NCBI RefSeq assembly: GCF_048268525.1
Contig: NZ_JBLWVH010000001.1
Location: 1-64,000 of the forward strand
Length of the DNA: 64,000 bases
Direction: 5' to 3'
From: Maricaulis sp048268525
GTDB taxonomy: Bacteria > Pseudomonadota > Alphaproteobacteria > Caulobacterales > Maricaulaceae
This document shows, one piece after another, positions 1-7,848 of this stretch. Both the position numbers and the translations under genes were made by a program. Numbering within the stretch: the first letter of the stretch is position 1; every line of letters starts with the position of its first letter. Below the pieces are notes generated by a model. The model had not been told where the DNA came from. It did no database searches and worked only from the letters and a program-made list of their open reading frames with translations.

Positions 1-1697
1 GAGAGTGCCGCAGCCGCAGCGACGTCATCAAGGCTGGGAAGGTCCTCATCGAGTGCGGCGTCGTCATTGTCCGCGACCGGTGCGGTCTCCGGTGAAGCCT
101 CCGGTTCCGGTGTGTCGGTGGCGTCGGTCGCCGGCGCGGTTTCTTCGGCGGCGTCATCAATGGCGGCTTCCGACACAGGAACTTCCGGGGCGTCGATGGT
201 GGCATTTGCCGCTACCGTATCGTCGGCAGCGACCTCAGCCACGCTGTCATTTTCGGTGTTGTCCGGACCGGATTCCGCAACCGTATCTGCGGTCACCGGA
301 TCGGCATCGTCGTTCGCGGCTGCTGCCGGAACGGGCGTTTCGGTGGTCGAGGCATCTTCGGCAGGCACGTCCGCAAGTCCGGCCTGGGTGTCTTCAGCCA
401 GCGCCGGGGCTTCAGGGGCGTCGGCGTCAGCGACGGGTTCCTCGGCATTGACTTCGGCAATGGACGACTCATCCTCAGCCGCTACAGGGTCTGCAGTCGA
501 GTCCGTATCCGGGTCGGCCACGTCCATTTCGACCGCGGCGGCGGCATCCCCGGAAGGCTCAGGCGGGGCGATGCTGGTGTCTGCCTCTGTTGCGGCTTCA
601 TCGCTTGAGGCGGCGGGCAGAAGGTCGGACGGGTCCGGCGCCTCCGCTTCCCCGGACGCTTGGACGTCGCTCGGGGCATTGCGGGTCTCGCTGACCACCT
701 CGTCCGCGGCATCAGTTCCTGAGTCCGCCGCAATGTCCGCCGTTTCAGTCGGGTCTTCGGGTTGGTTGTCGCCTTGAGCGGCGGCGGTGGCCGTGGCGAT
801 CGCAGCGGAGGCGGCGATCCCGGTCGCGGCTGATTGTGCCGTGTCGCCGGAGCGGACCCCTTCCTGGGGCGGGTTGCGCAGGGCGTGTTCGGCCAGGCGG
901 GCGACGCGGGCATTGAAGCGGCCACCATCGCGGATACGGTTTACCAGGCCGCCGAGCATGAAGAAGGCGAGGCTGCCGCCGACCACTGCCAATGTCGGCA
1001 GGGCCGATCCGAGAATGGTGCCGACACCAAGGGCCAGAGCGCCGAGCGCCGGAATGTAGACGAGGCGCCAGGAGCGCCCGAAAAAGGCCAGAAGGGTGAC
1101 CAGACCGGCGCCCAGGCCGAGGCTCCACTCGGTCAGTTGCTCCATCGGGATGAAGCCGAGCGAGGCCAGGCTGTCGAGCAGGCCGGCCGGCAGCGCGGAT
1201 TCAATCCGCCATCCGGCGAGCGCCGGCAGGAAGGCATTGATTTCCGCAAAGACATCAAAGGCGGGAACCGGCGCCATGAGGCTGGCATTGACCTCGGTCA
1301 GGAAGCCATGGATTGCGGGCCAGACCGATGCAATGGCGACCAGCGCCAGCACCCAAACCGACAGCCACCAGTTAAACCCGCGGGTCACGCCGGAGCGGGC
1401 CAGCAGGGTGGTGGCCTCCGGCGCGGCACGCATCCAGGTGCCGCGGCTGTGATTGATGATTGCGGCCGGTCGGGACCGGCGATTGGGGCCAGCCTGGACA
1501 CGCAGCACGCTGGCTGTGTCACCGGGCGCCAGGGCGTTCGATCGGTCCAGCAGGCGGACATCATGGGTCATGCTGTCGGTATCGGTGACACGCCCGGTGG
1601 CGTCGTCTGATGCGGAAACTTCACCGGAGACGGTGTAGAAATCGATCCGGCGGGCCCCGAAAGACTGTCCGGCATGCGCGGTTGGCAACAAAGACAT
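1..1697 (-). CDS. Acidic-tailed multi-pass membrane protein, partial (3' end outside window)
   Basis: An open frame runs leftward from an ATG at 1697 off the window edge (at least 565 codons), so its stop is not seen. Residues 1-105 look soluble (RRIDFYTVSGEVS, HDVRLLDRSNALAPGD). A hydrophobic segment rich in Trp lies near 107-131, and three more lie between about 188 and 255. From about residue 308 the chain becomes a low-complexity Ala/Asp/Glu/Pro/Thr tail with almost no Lys or Arg. I do not recognise the family. The tail could be a periplasmic or cytoplasmic disordered linker before a domain beyond the edge. The frame stays open with normal third-position GC, which supports it as a real gene; the plus-strand Ser/Ala-rich frame opposite the tail is its shadow. 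Confidence 0.7.
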   Translation of the reverse strand, partial: MSLLPTAHAGQSFGARRIDFYTVSGEVSASDDATGRVTDTDSMTHDVRLLDRSNALAPGDTASVLRVQAGPNRRSRPAAIINHSRGTWMRAAPEATTLLARSGVTRGFNWWLSVWVLALVAIASVWPAIHGFLTEVNASLMAPVPAFDVFAEINAFLPALAGWRIESALPAGLLDSLASLGFIPMEQLTEWSLGLGAGLVTLLAFFGRSWRLVYIPALGALALGVGTILGSALPTLAVVGGSLAFFMLGGLVNRIRDGGRFNARVARLAEHALRNPPQEGVRSGDTAQSAATGIAASAAIATATAAAQGDNQPEDPTETADIAADSGTDAADEVVSETRNAPSDVQASGEAEAPDPSDLLPAASSDEAATEADTSIAPPEPSGDAAAAVEMDVADPDTDSTADPVAAEDESSIAEVNAEEPVADADAPEAPALAEDTQAGLADVPAEDASTTETPVPAAAANDDADPVTADTVAESGPDNTENDSVAEVAADDTVAANATIDAPEVPVSEAAIDDAAEETAPATDATDTPEPEASPETAPVADNDDAALDEDLPSLDDVAAAAAL

Positions 1698-1729
1698 GGC
1701 TTGACGCACCTCTAACAACATAATGCCTG

Positions 1730-1749
1730 GCCGATTGTCCCAAATCGGC
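1730..1749 (-). promoter_or_regulatory. Inverted repeat in the leader of the left-edge membrane-protein gene
   Basis: GCCGATT and AATCGGC are separated by 6 bases and lie 33-52 bases upstream of the ATG at 1697. It may be an operator or a leader hairpin. The rest of the 206-base divergent gap (1698-1903) shows no clear promoter hexamers. Confidence 0.3.
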
Positions 1750-1903
1750 AGGCCCCTCACCCATTCGATCAGAACCCTACAAGTTTGATGCCGGAAAATG
1801 AACGGGGTTCACTCATTCTTTACGAATTGTTCAACATCGGCGGTTTTCCCGGTCCGCTGAATGCGGCCTTTCTCGGCCCGGGGCGAGCCGCTAGCTTGCG
1901 GCC

Positions 1904-2350
1904 ATGCGAACGCTTGCTGCCTGTCTCTGTCTTGTCCTGACCGCCTGTGGCGGCATTCCGTCTGTCGAGCTACCCGGCCTGGCCCGGCCGACGCGGGGGC
2001 CTTTCATTCCGCGTGACGAGCTGCCGGTGCCGCCGAATGTCGAGCGTATGATGGGGCCTGAAGACTGTCGCGGTTCGACGCTCGCCGCAATTTCTGCAGA
2101 CCTGCCCGACTATCCGGCCCGGGCCTGGCAGTTCGGCCGTCAGGGCTGGGTGGTTGTCCGCTTTCATGTGTATGCGGATGGCAGCGTCCACCGGGCACGG
2201 GTTTACAGGGCCGTGCCGGACGGGCCGTTCAACCGGGCGACCGAACGGGCCGTTTCGGATTGGCGGTTTGTGCCGCTGGACGGCGTTGAAATACTGGAAA
2301 ACTGTGTGGTGATGTTCGAGTTCCGCGCTGGCGAAGTCCATATCCGCTGA
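1904..2350 (+). CDS. Small lipoprotein with TonB C-terminal-like domain
   Basis: A 148-residue protein with a lipoprotein signal peptide: the lipobox is L12-T13-A14-C15, so Cys15 would be acylated. Residues about 60-145 fit the TonB C-terminal fold (PARAWQFGRQGWVVVRFHV, then YADGSVHRARV and an aromatic pair near FNRATERAVSDWRF). Such stand-alone periplasmic TonB-C modules are common in alphaproteobacteria and need not energise a receptor. It lies divergently from the left-edge membrane protein and 277 bases before divL. Cys residues at 55 and 131 could form a disulfide. The specific role is unknown. Confidence 0.75.
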   Translation: MRTLAACLCLVLTACGGIPSVELPGLARPTRGPFIPRDELPVPPNVERMMGPEDCRGSTLAAISADLPDYPARAWQFGRQGWVVVRFHVYADGSVHRARVYRAVPDGPFNRATERAVSDWRFVPLDGVEILENCVVMFEFRAGEVHIR

Positions 2351-2627
2351 TCGCCCGACCGCTTTCCACAGCTTCATGCAGCTCCATGCGGCGCGGGGCC
2401 GCCAATCGGGCGGGCCTGCAGCAACCGGTGATCTATCAACCCGGCAAGGCTGGCCGGCGTCTGTATCGGCGTCGAACCGGTTTTTTCCCCGCTGAGGCTG
2501 CCTGCGGTATATAACATATTAGGAATTTTAGCGGCGCGGGCATCGCCCGCGACTCGACAGGCCGGTATCATGGTGATTCGTGAGGGCCGCAGGCAATGGG
2601 GGCGGGTCCGCACCCAGGGCGACATTG

Positions 2628-5117
2628 ATGACCGGACAGACATTTCAGTTCGTGACACTTGCTGTCACCATTGGCGCCGTGGCTTTCGCCGTGGCGGTTG
2701 GTATCTGGGCTTTCAAGCAGACAGCCGGCGCTCGCGGTGCCCAGGCCTTGTGGCGACGCAAGATGGCCGAGCTGGAAGACCGCATTGCGCGGGCAGACAG
2801 TGTTTTCGGGGCTCATCCGGGCCTGGTACTGGTCTGGGATCAACCGCCAACCGATGCAGCCGACACGGGTTGGGGCGCGCCCCGGATATTCGGGTCCTCG
2901 GTTGCCCTGGCATCCTTGCTGCGGTTTGCAGAGGCCAATGATGGCCCCAACCCGGCCGGCATCCTGATGGAAGGCCTGGCCGATTACGAGGCGCGCTCGG
3001 CAGGCGGCGAAGAAACCACTCTGCGCCGGCGTTTCGGTGACCTCAGCGAAAAGGGCCAGCCCTTCTCCTTGACGATTCTCGGTCCCAGCGGTCGTTTCCT
3101 CGAGGTCGACGGCCGGGCCGCCGGCACCCAGCTCGTGGTCTGGCTCTCGGATGCGACCATACGCGGGCTTGAAGAATCGGGCGCTCGCGGCCGCATCGAG
3201 GAGGCTCGCAGGCTGGTGTCGAAGGACCCGCTCGCCTTCCTCGACATGCTCGGTCGGGCGCCGGTTCCAGCCTGGCGCATGAATGCGACCGGTCGCATCG
3301 AGTGGGCCAACCAGGCCTATGTCGATGCGGTCGAAGGCGAGGCGGTGGACAGGGTCATCGAAAACCAGATCCTGCTCGATGCCGCCATGACCGAGCTTGC
3401 GTCCCGCGCGACAGCGGCCGGCGAAGCCATGGACGAAATGCGCATTGTCGTCGTCGATGGCTCACGCCGTGGTCTCAAATTCCTGGTTTTTCCCGTCTCT
3501 GGCGGCGCAGCCGGCTTCGCCCTTGACGTGACGGACGGTGAGGAGGCCAAGGCAGCGCTGGCCCGCTTCCGCCGCGCCCATGATGATACCCTCAACCACA
3601 TGGCCGAAGCCGTGGTTGTGTTCGACCGTTCCAAGCGTTTGAATTTCCACAACAAGGCGTTCTCGAACCTGTTCAAGCTGGATGATGCCTGGCTGAATGA
3701 GCGTCCCGGCCATGGCCAATTCCTCGACCGCATGCGTGAGAAGCGGCTGCTGCCCGAGCAGGCCGATTTCGGTGCCTGGAAGACCGACGAGCTCGCCCGC
3801 TATGACGCCCCTCCCAGCGAGGAGACGCCGGACGAGCTGTGGCCGCTGCCGGACGGGCGTACCCTGCGGGTCGCCCGCCAGCGTCACCCGTTGGGCGGTC
3901 TGATGCTGATCTTCGAGGACAAGACCGATGAGCTGGCCCTGCGGGCGCGCTACAACACATTGATCAATGTCCAGCGGGCGACCCTCGACAAGCTGCACGA
4001 AGCGGTCGCCGTGTTCGGCGCCAATGGCCGTCTCCAGCTCAACAACTCCGCCTTTGAAGACCTGTGGGGTTTCGAGGCCGAGGAACTGGACGGGCAACCC
4101 GATTTTGATGCTGTCTCGGAAACCTGCGCGGCGCTGTTCACCGACGACCGGGTCTGGACCGACATCAAGGCCCGCGTCACCGATCCCAGCCCGCAGGCGC
4201 GCAAACAGGTGACCGGCGAGATGCGCCGTTCGGACGGTCGCGTCCTGACCTATCTCACCCGACCTTTGCCTGATGGCGCCACCCTGATCTGCTGGGACGA
4301 TGTCACCGACAGTCGCCGTATCGAGGAAGCCTTGCGCGAGCGGGCGGAGGCGCTGGAAACCTCCGAGCGCATCAAGACCGAGTTTGTCGAGCATGTGAGC
4401 TACCAGCTGCGCACACCGCTGACGACGATTGGCGGCTATGCCGACATGCTGGCCCAGGGCTTTGCCGGTGAATTGTCCGATCGCCAGAAGGAGCCGATGT
4501 CGGCGATCCAGTCGGCGGCGGCACACTTGGCCAAGCTGATCGACGACATTCTCGATGTCGCGGCGATCGATGCCGGTCAGCTGGAGCTTGAGCTGGGGGA
4601 TGTCGATCTGGGCGATGTCGCCCGCGAAGCGGCGGAGCTGGTCGCGGCGAGAGCCGACCACCATGCCATCAAGCTCGATGTCAACATCGAGGACGGGCTC
4701 GGCCTGCTGCGGGCCGATCGCAATCGCCTCAAGCAGGTCTCGATGAACCTGCTCTCCAACGCCATCCGCCATGTTGCGACCGGCGGTGCCGTGACCATCG
4801 GCGCGCGTCGAAATGGCGAGGACATCACCTTGTGGGTGAAGGATGACGGCGAAGGCATCGCCCCGGAAAAGCAGGCCAGCGTGTTTGACCGCTTTGCCCG
4901 CGGCGAGCGCGGTGGCGCCGGCCTGGGCCTGTCACTGGTCAAGGAGATTGCCGAGCTGCACGGTGGCTGGGTCGAGCTTCAGTCCGAGCCCGAGCGTGGC
5001 ACGCTGGTCTCCTGCCATCTGCCGCCCGAACCGCGTGGCACGGCGATCCCGCCCGAGCTGGACCTGGCCAGTCGCCCGGCGACGCGTCTTGCCGGAGACC
5101 GGGCCCGCGTCGAATAG
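2628..5117 (+). CDS. divL: DivL-type cell-cycle pseudo-kinase (tyrosine in place of the HisKA histidine)
   Basis: An 829-residue membrane-anchored PAS/HisKA/HATPase protein. One TM segment covers residues about 7-28, PAS-like regions lie near 205-240, 315-360 and 440-485, the dimerisation helix pair near 580-645 and the ATP-binding domain near 690-805 (N-box NLLSNAIRHV, G-box DDGEGIAP, then GAGLGLSL). The H-box reads FVEHVSYQLRTPLT: Tyr592 replaces the phospho-accepting His, the hallmark of Caulobacter DivL, which binds DivK~P and tunes CckA and hence CtrA. That role is taken from the family. I chose the ATG at 2628, preceded by AGGGCG, over a GTG at 2580. The next genes (tsaE onward) match the Caulobacterales order as I recall it. 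Confidence 0.88.
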   Translation: MTGQTFQFVTLAVTIGAVAFAVAVGIWAFKQTAGARGAQALWRRKMAELEDRIARADSVFGAHPGLVLVWDQPPTDAADTGWGAPRIFGSSVALASLLRFAEANDGPNPAGILMEGLADYEARSAGGEETTLRRRFGDLSEKGQPFSLTILGPSGRFLEVDGRAAGTQLVVWLSDATIRGLEESGARGRIEEARRLVSKDPLAFLDMLGRAPVPAWRMNATGRIEWANQAYVDAVEGEAVDRVIENQILLDAAMTELASRATAAGEAMDEMRIVVVDGSRRGLKFLVFPVSGGAAGFALDVTDGEEAKAALARFRRAHDDTLNHMAEAVVVFDRSKRLNFHNKAFSNLFKLDDAWLNERPGHGQFLDRMREKRLLPEQADFGAWKTDELARYDAPPSEETPDELWPLPDGRTLRVARQRHPLGGLMLIFEDKTDELALRARYNTLINVQRATLDKLHEAVAVFGANGRLQLNNSAFEDLWGFEAEELDGQPDFDAVSETCAALFTDDRVWTDIKARVTDPSPQARKQVTGEMRRSDGRVLTYLTRPLPDGATLICWDDVTDSRRIEEALRERAEALETSERIKTEFVEHVSYQLRTPLTTIGGYADMLAQGFAGELSDRQKEPMSAIQSAAAHLAKLIDDILDVAAIDAGQLELELGDVDLGDVAREAAELVAARADHHAIKLDVNIEDGLGLLRADRNRLKQVSMNLLSNAIRHVATGGAVTIGARRNGEDITLWVKDDGEGIAPEKQASVFDRFARGERGGAGLGLSLVKEIAELHGGWVELQSEPERGTLVSCHLPPEPRGTAIPPELDLASRPATRLAGDRARVE

Positions 5118-5150
5118 GATCCGTTCGGCGTAACAGTCTGCCGGTTGGGC

Positions 5151-5471
5151 TCAGCCCTGGTTTTGCGGCATCCGCACGATCAGGCCGTCCAGTGCTTCGC
5201 TGACCTTGATCTGGCAGGACAGGCGAGAGGTCTCCTGGACCTCTTCGGCAAAATCGAGCATCGAATCTTCCATCGCCTCGCGGGTGCCGGTCTTGTCGGC
5301 CCAAGCCGGGTCGACATAGACGTGACAGGTCGCGCAGGCACAGGCGCCGCCGCAATCGGCGTCGATCCCCGGAACCAGGTTGCGCACGGCGCCTTCCATC
5401 ACGGTCAGCCCGGTGTCGACGTCGATGACGTGCTCGGTTCCGTTGTGCTCGATATAGGTAATCTTCGGCAT
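5151..5471 (-). CDS. Adrenodoxin-type [2Fe-2S] ferredoxin
   Basis: A 106-residue soluble electron carrier. The cluster ligands are C40-x5-C46-x2-C49-x36-C86, exactly the adrenodoxin/putidaredoxin spacing, within CGGACACATC and later RLSCQIKV. Length and the closing motif MPQNQG are typical of the alphaproteobacterial FdxB/FdII ferredoxins that feed P450s, haem A synthesis or Fe-S assembly; the partner cannot be told from this context. It is transcribed toward divL, with only 33 bases between the two stops and no obvious terminator hairpin there. Its 103-base upstream gap is shared with the divergent tsaE operon and must hold both promoters. Confidence 0.9.
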   Translation of the reverse strand: MPKITYIEHNGTEHVIDVDTGLTVMEGAVRNLVPGIDADCGGACACATCHVYVDPAWADKTGTREAMEDSMLDFAEEVQETSRLSCQIKVSEALDGLIVRMPQNQG

Positions 5472-5574
5472 GCCAGTCTCCGTTCTTCGCCCAGCAAATG
5501 AACAGCGTTCACGGCCAAGTCAAGATTCAGCCTCACCGCTTGCCGTCCGGAGCGGGCTTCGTTAAGCGCAATAC

Positions 5575-6051
5575 ATGGGGAATTTCAACACTGTTTCCTT
5601 GCCCGATCTGGCGGCAACCAAGGCACTGGCCCTGCGTCTGGCGAACGCGCTGCGTCCCGGTGACACGGTTCTTCTGACCGGTGATCTCGGCGCCGGCAAG
5701 ACCACCTTCGCCCGTACGGTCATCGCGGCCTTGTGCGGCGTCGATGACGCACCCAGTCCCACTTACACGCTCATCCAGACCTATGATTGGGGCCATGACG
5801 AACTCTGGCATGCCGACCTCTACCGGATCGAGACGCCGGACGAGCTGGACGAGCTGGGCCTCGACGACGCCTTCGGCGAGGCGACCATGCTGATCGAGTG
5901 GCCCGACCGCTTGTTCGGTCTGATCCCGGATGACAGGCTGGAGGTGCAGCTCGAAATGACCGGGGAAAGCCCCGGCGGCGCGATGGACACACCAAGGCGG
6001 GCGGGCTTAACAGGGTTTGGCGAGTGGGAGACGCGCCTTGATGACATCTGA
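5575..6051 (+). CDS. tsaE: tRNA t6A37 biosynthesis ATPase TsaE
   Basis: A 158-residue P-loop ATPase that acts with TsaB, TsaC and TsaD to make threonylcarbamoyl-A37 in ANN-decoding tRNAs. The Walker A motif GDLGAGKTT spans residues 36-44, followed by the family motif SPTYTLIQTY near 63-72, then DLYRIETPDEL and IEWPDRL. It is first in a run tsaE-amgK-murU-addB-addA; its stop overlaps the amgK start by 11 bases, so the genes are probably co-translated. The C-terminal 30 residues (GGAMDTPRRAGLTGFGEW) extend past the usual core. Confidence 0.92.
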   Translation: MGNFNTVSLPDLAATKALALRLANALRPGDTVLLTGDLGAGKTTFARTVIAALCGVDDAPSPTYTLIQTYDWGHDELWHADLYRIETPDELDELGLDDAFGEATMLIEWPDRLFGLIPDDRLEVQLEMTGESPGGAMDTPRRAGLTGFGEWETRLDDI

Positions 6052-7138
6052 CCGCAAAGCCGGAATGACGGCATTTCTGGATGCAGCCGGCTGGGGCGAT
6101 GCAACCCATCACCCCCTACCCGGTGATGCGTCGACCCGTCGCTATATCCGCCTCGAGAAGGGCGGTCAGCGGGCCATGCTGATGGACGCGCCGGCGGCCG
6201 CTGAAACGCCGGTCTGCCCGCCGGATGCGAACCCACAGGAACGCGCGGCCCTGGGCTATAACGCCGTCGCCCGTCTGGCCGGGTCGAACCTCACGGCCTT
6301 CGCAGGCCTGGCCGATGCCCTGTGCGAGCGCGGCTTTTCCGCCCCGACCGTGCTGGCCAGCGACACGCAGTCCGGGTTTTTGCTGCTGGAGGATCTTGGC
6401 GATGACCTGATCGCCCGACTTCTGCCCGGAGAGCTGCATGAGGGCACGCTCTACGCCAAGGCGGTGGATGTGCTGGCCGCGATCTATCGCTCCAGCTTTC
6501 CTGACGCAGTCGAACGGGATGGCGAAAGCTGGCCGTTGCTGGCCTATGACGCCACCGCGCTGATGGCGGAAGCTGAACTCTTCCTGGACTGGTTCCTGGA
6601 CAAGCATGCCGGCGCAACCCTGAGCGACGCGGCGCGCTCCGACTGGCGCGAGATCTGGTCCCGCGCCTTCGAACGTCTTGATCATTGTGCGCCCGGCCTG
6701 GTCCTGCGCGACTTCCATGCCGAGAACCTGATCTACCTGCCTGAGCGCGAAGGTGAGGGCGAAATCGGTCTGCTCGACTTCCAGGACGCGCTGATCGGTC
6801 ACCCGGCCTACGACCTTGTTTCGCTGATCGAGGATGCCCGCCGCAATGTCGAGCGCAAGCTTGCCGTGCCACTGAAGGCCCGCTTTGTCGCCAAGGCCGG
6901 CATAGACGATGCTGCCGGTTTCGACTCCGCCTATGCGGTGCTGGGCGCCCAGCGCAATGCCAAGATCCTGGGCATCTTCGTCCGTCTGGCGGTGCGCGAT
7001 GGCAAGGCGCGCTATCTGGACCTGCTGCCACGCGTCGCTCGCCACTTCGTCGCCGACCTCCAGCATCCGGCGCTGATGCCGCTTCACATGTGGATGAAGT
7101 CGCACGCGCCGCAGGTTTTCGCGGAAGCCCACAAATGA
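6041..7138 (+). CDS. amgK: AmgK-like N-acetylmuramate/N-acetylglucosamine anomeric kinase
   Basis: A 365-residue APH-fold phosphotransferase. The nucleotide-loop region GDASTRRYIRL is near residue 27, the catalytic loop is LRDFHAENLIYL and the metal motif is LLDFQDALIGHPAYDL. In Pseudomonas and Caulobacter, AmgK phosphorylates MurNAc at C1 for a recycling route that bypasses de novo UDP-MurNAc synthesis. The next gene is a MurU-like uridylyltransferase, joined by an ATGA overlap, which is the strongest support for this assignment. The ATG at 6041 has GGGAG about 11 bases upstream and overlaps the tsaE end. An in-frame ATG further upstream (6017) lacks that signal. Confidence 0.82.
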   Translation: MTSDRKAGMTAFLDAAGWGDATHHPLPGDASTRRYIRLEKGGQRAMLMDAPAAAETPVCPPDANPQERAALGYNAVARLAGSNLTAFAGLADALCERGFSAPTVLASDTQSGFLLLEDLGDDLIARLLPGELHEGTLYAKAVDVLAAIYRSSFPDAVERDGESWPLLAYDATALMAEAELFLDWFLDKHAGATLSDAARSDWREIWSRAFERLDHCAPGLVLRDFHAENLIYLPEREGEGEIGLLDFQDALIGHPAYDLVSLIEDARRNVERKLAVPLKARFVAKAGIDDAAGFDSAYAVLGAQRNAKILGIFVRLAVRDGKARYLDLLPRVARHFVADLQHPALMPLHMWMKSHAPQVFAEAHK

Positions 7139-7848
7139 TCGAGATCCGCACCGCCATGGCGCTCGCCGCCGGTCTGGGCACGCGCATGCGTCCGATCACC
7201 GAGACACGCCCCAAGGCACTGGTCGAGGTGGGCGGAAAATGCCTGCTCGACTGGACCCTGGATCGCTATGCTGCGGGCGGTGTCGAGCGTTGCGTGGTCA
7301 ATATCCACCATTTCGCCGATCAGATGGAGGCGCATGTGTCAGCGCGTCCGGATGGGCCGGCCATCACCGTCTCGGATGAGCGTGGCGAAGTGCTTGAGAC
7401 AGGCGGCGGTGTGGTCAAGGCGCTGCCCGAGCTGGGAGACGATCCGTTTTTCATCGCCAATATCGACGCCATCTGGGAAGAGACAGGCGCTGCCTCGCTC
7501 GACAGCCTGCGGGCGGCCTGGGATGGCGCGTCCATGGACGCCCTCCTCCTGCTCGCTCCGATGGACGCCACCCTGGGCTTTGATGGTGCGGGTGACGCGT
7601 TTCTTGATGATGACGGTCGGGTCCGTTTCCGCGGTGAGGCGAAAACGGCGCCCTATGCCTATGCCGGTGTCCAGATTCTCAATCCGGCGGTTCTGGCCGG
7701 GCGGACAGTCAGTCGTTTCTCGATGATGGAAGTCTGGCGCGAGATCGCGGCCAAGGGTCGTTTGCACGGTGTTCCCCTGCCGGCCTTCTGGATGCATGTG
7801 GGTGATCCGCGCGCCCTGGCCGAGGCGGAGGCGCGGCTGGCGCGGTGA
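7135..7848 (+). CDS. murU: MurU-like N-acetylmuramate-1-phosphate uridylyltransferase
   Basis: A 237-residue nucleotidyltransferase with the sugar-nucleotide signature ALAAGLGTRMRPIT (residues about 8-21), then RPKALVEVGGKCLLDW. It is expected to join UTP and MurNAc-1-P to give UDP-MurNAc for peptidoglycan recycling. Mannose-1-phosphate guanylyltransferases share the fold, so the substrate call rests on the coupling to amgK (ATGA overlap at 7135-7138). Its stop overlaps the addB GTG start in the same way. Confidence 0.8.
   Translation: MIEIRTAMALAAGLGTRMRPITETRPKALVEVGGKCLLDWTLDRYAAGGVERCVVNIHHFADQMEAHVSARPDGPAITVSDERGEVLETGGGVVKALPELGDDPFFIANIDAIWEETGAASLDSLRAAWDGASMDALLLLAPMDATLGFDGAGDAFLDDDGRVRFRGEAKTAPYAYAGVQILNPAVLAGRTVSRFSMMEVWREIAAKGRLHGVPLPAFWMHVGDPRALAEAEARLAR

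Noticed and set aside
67..777. Ser/Ala-rich plus-strand frame
   Set aside because: It is the shadow of the acidic tail of the minus-strand membrane protein.
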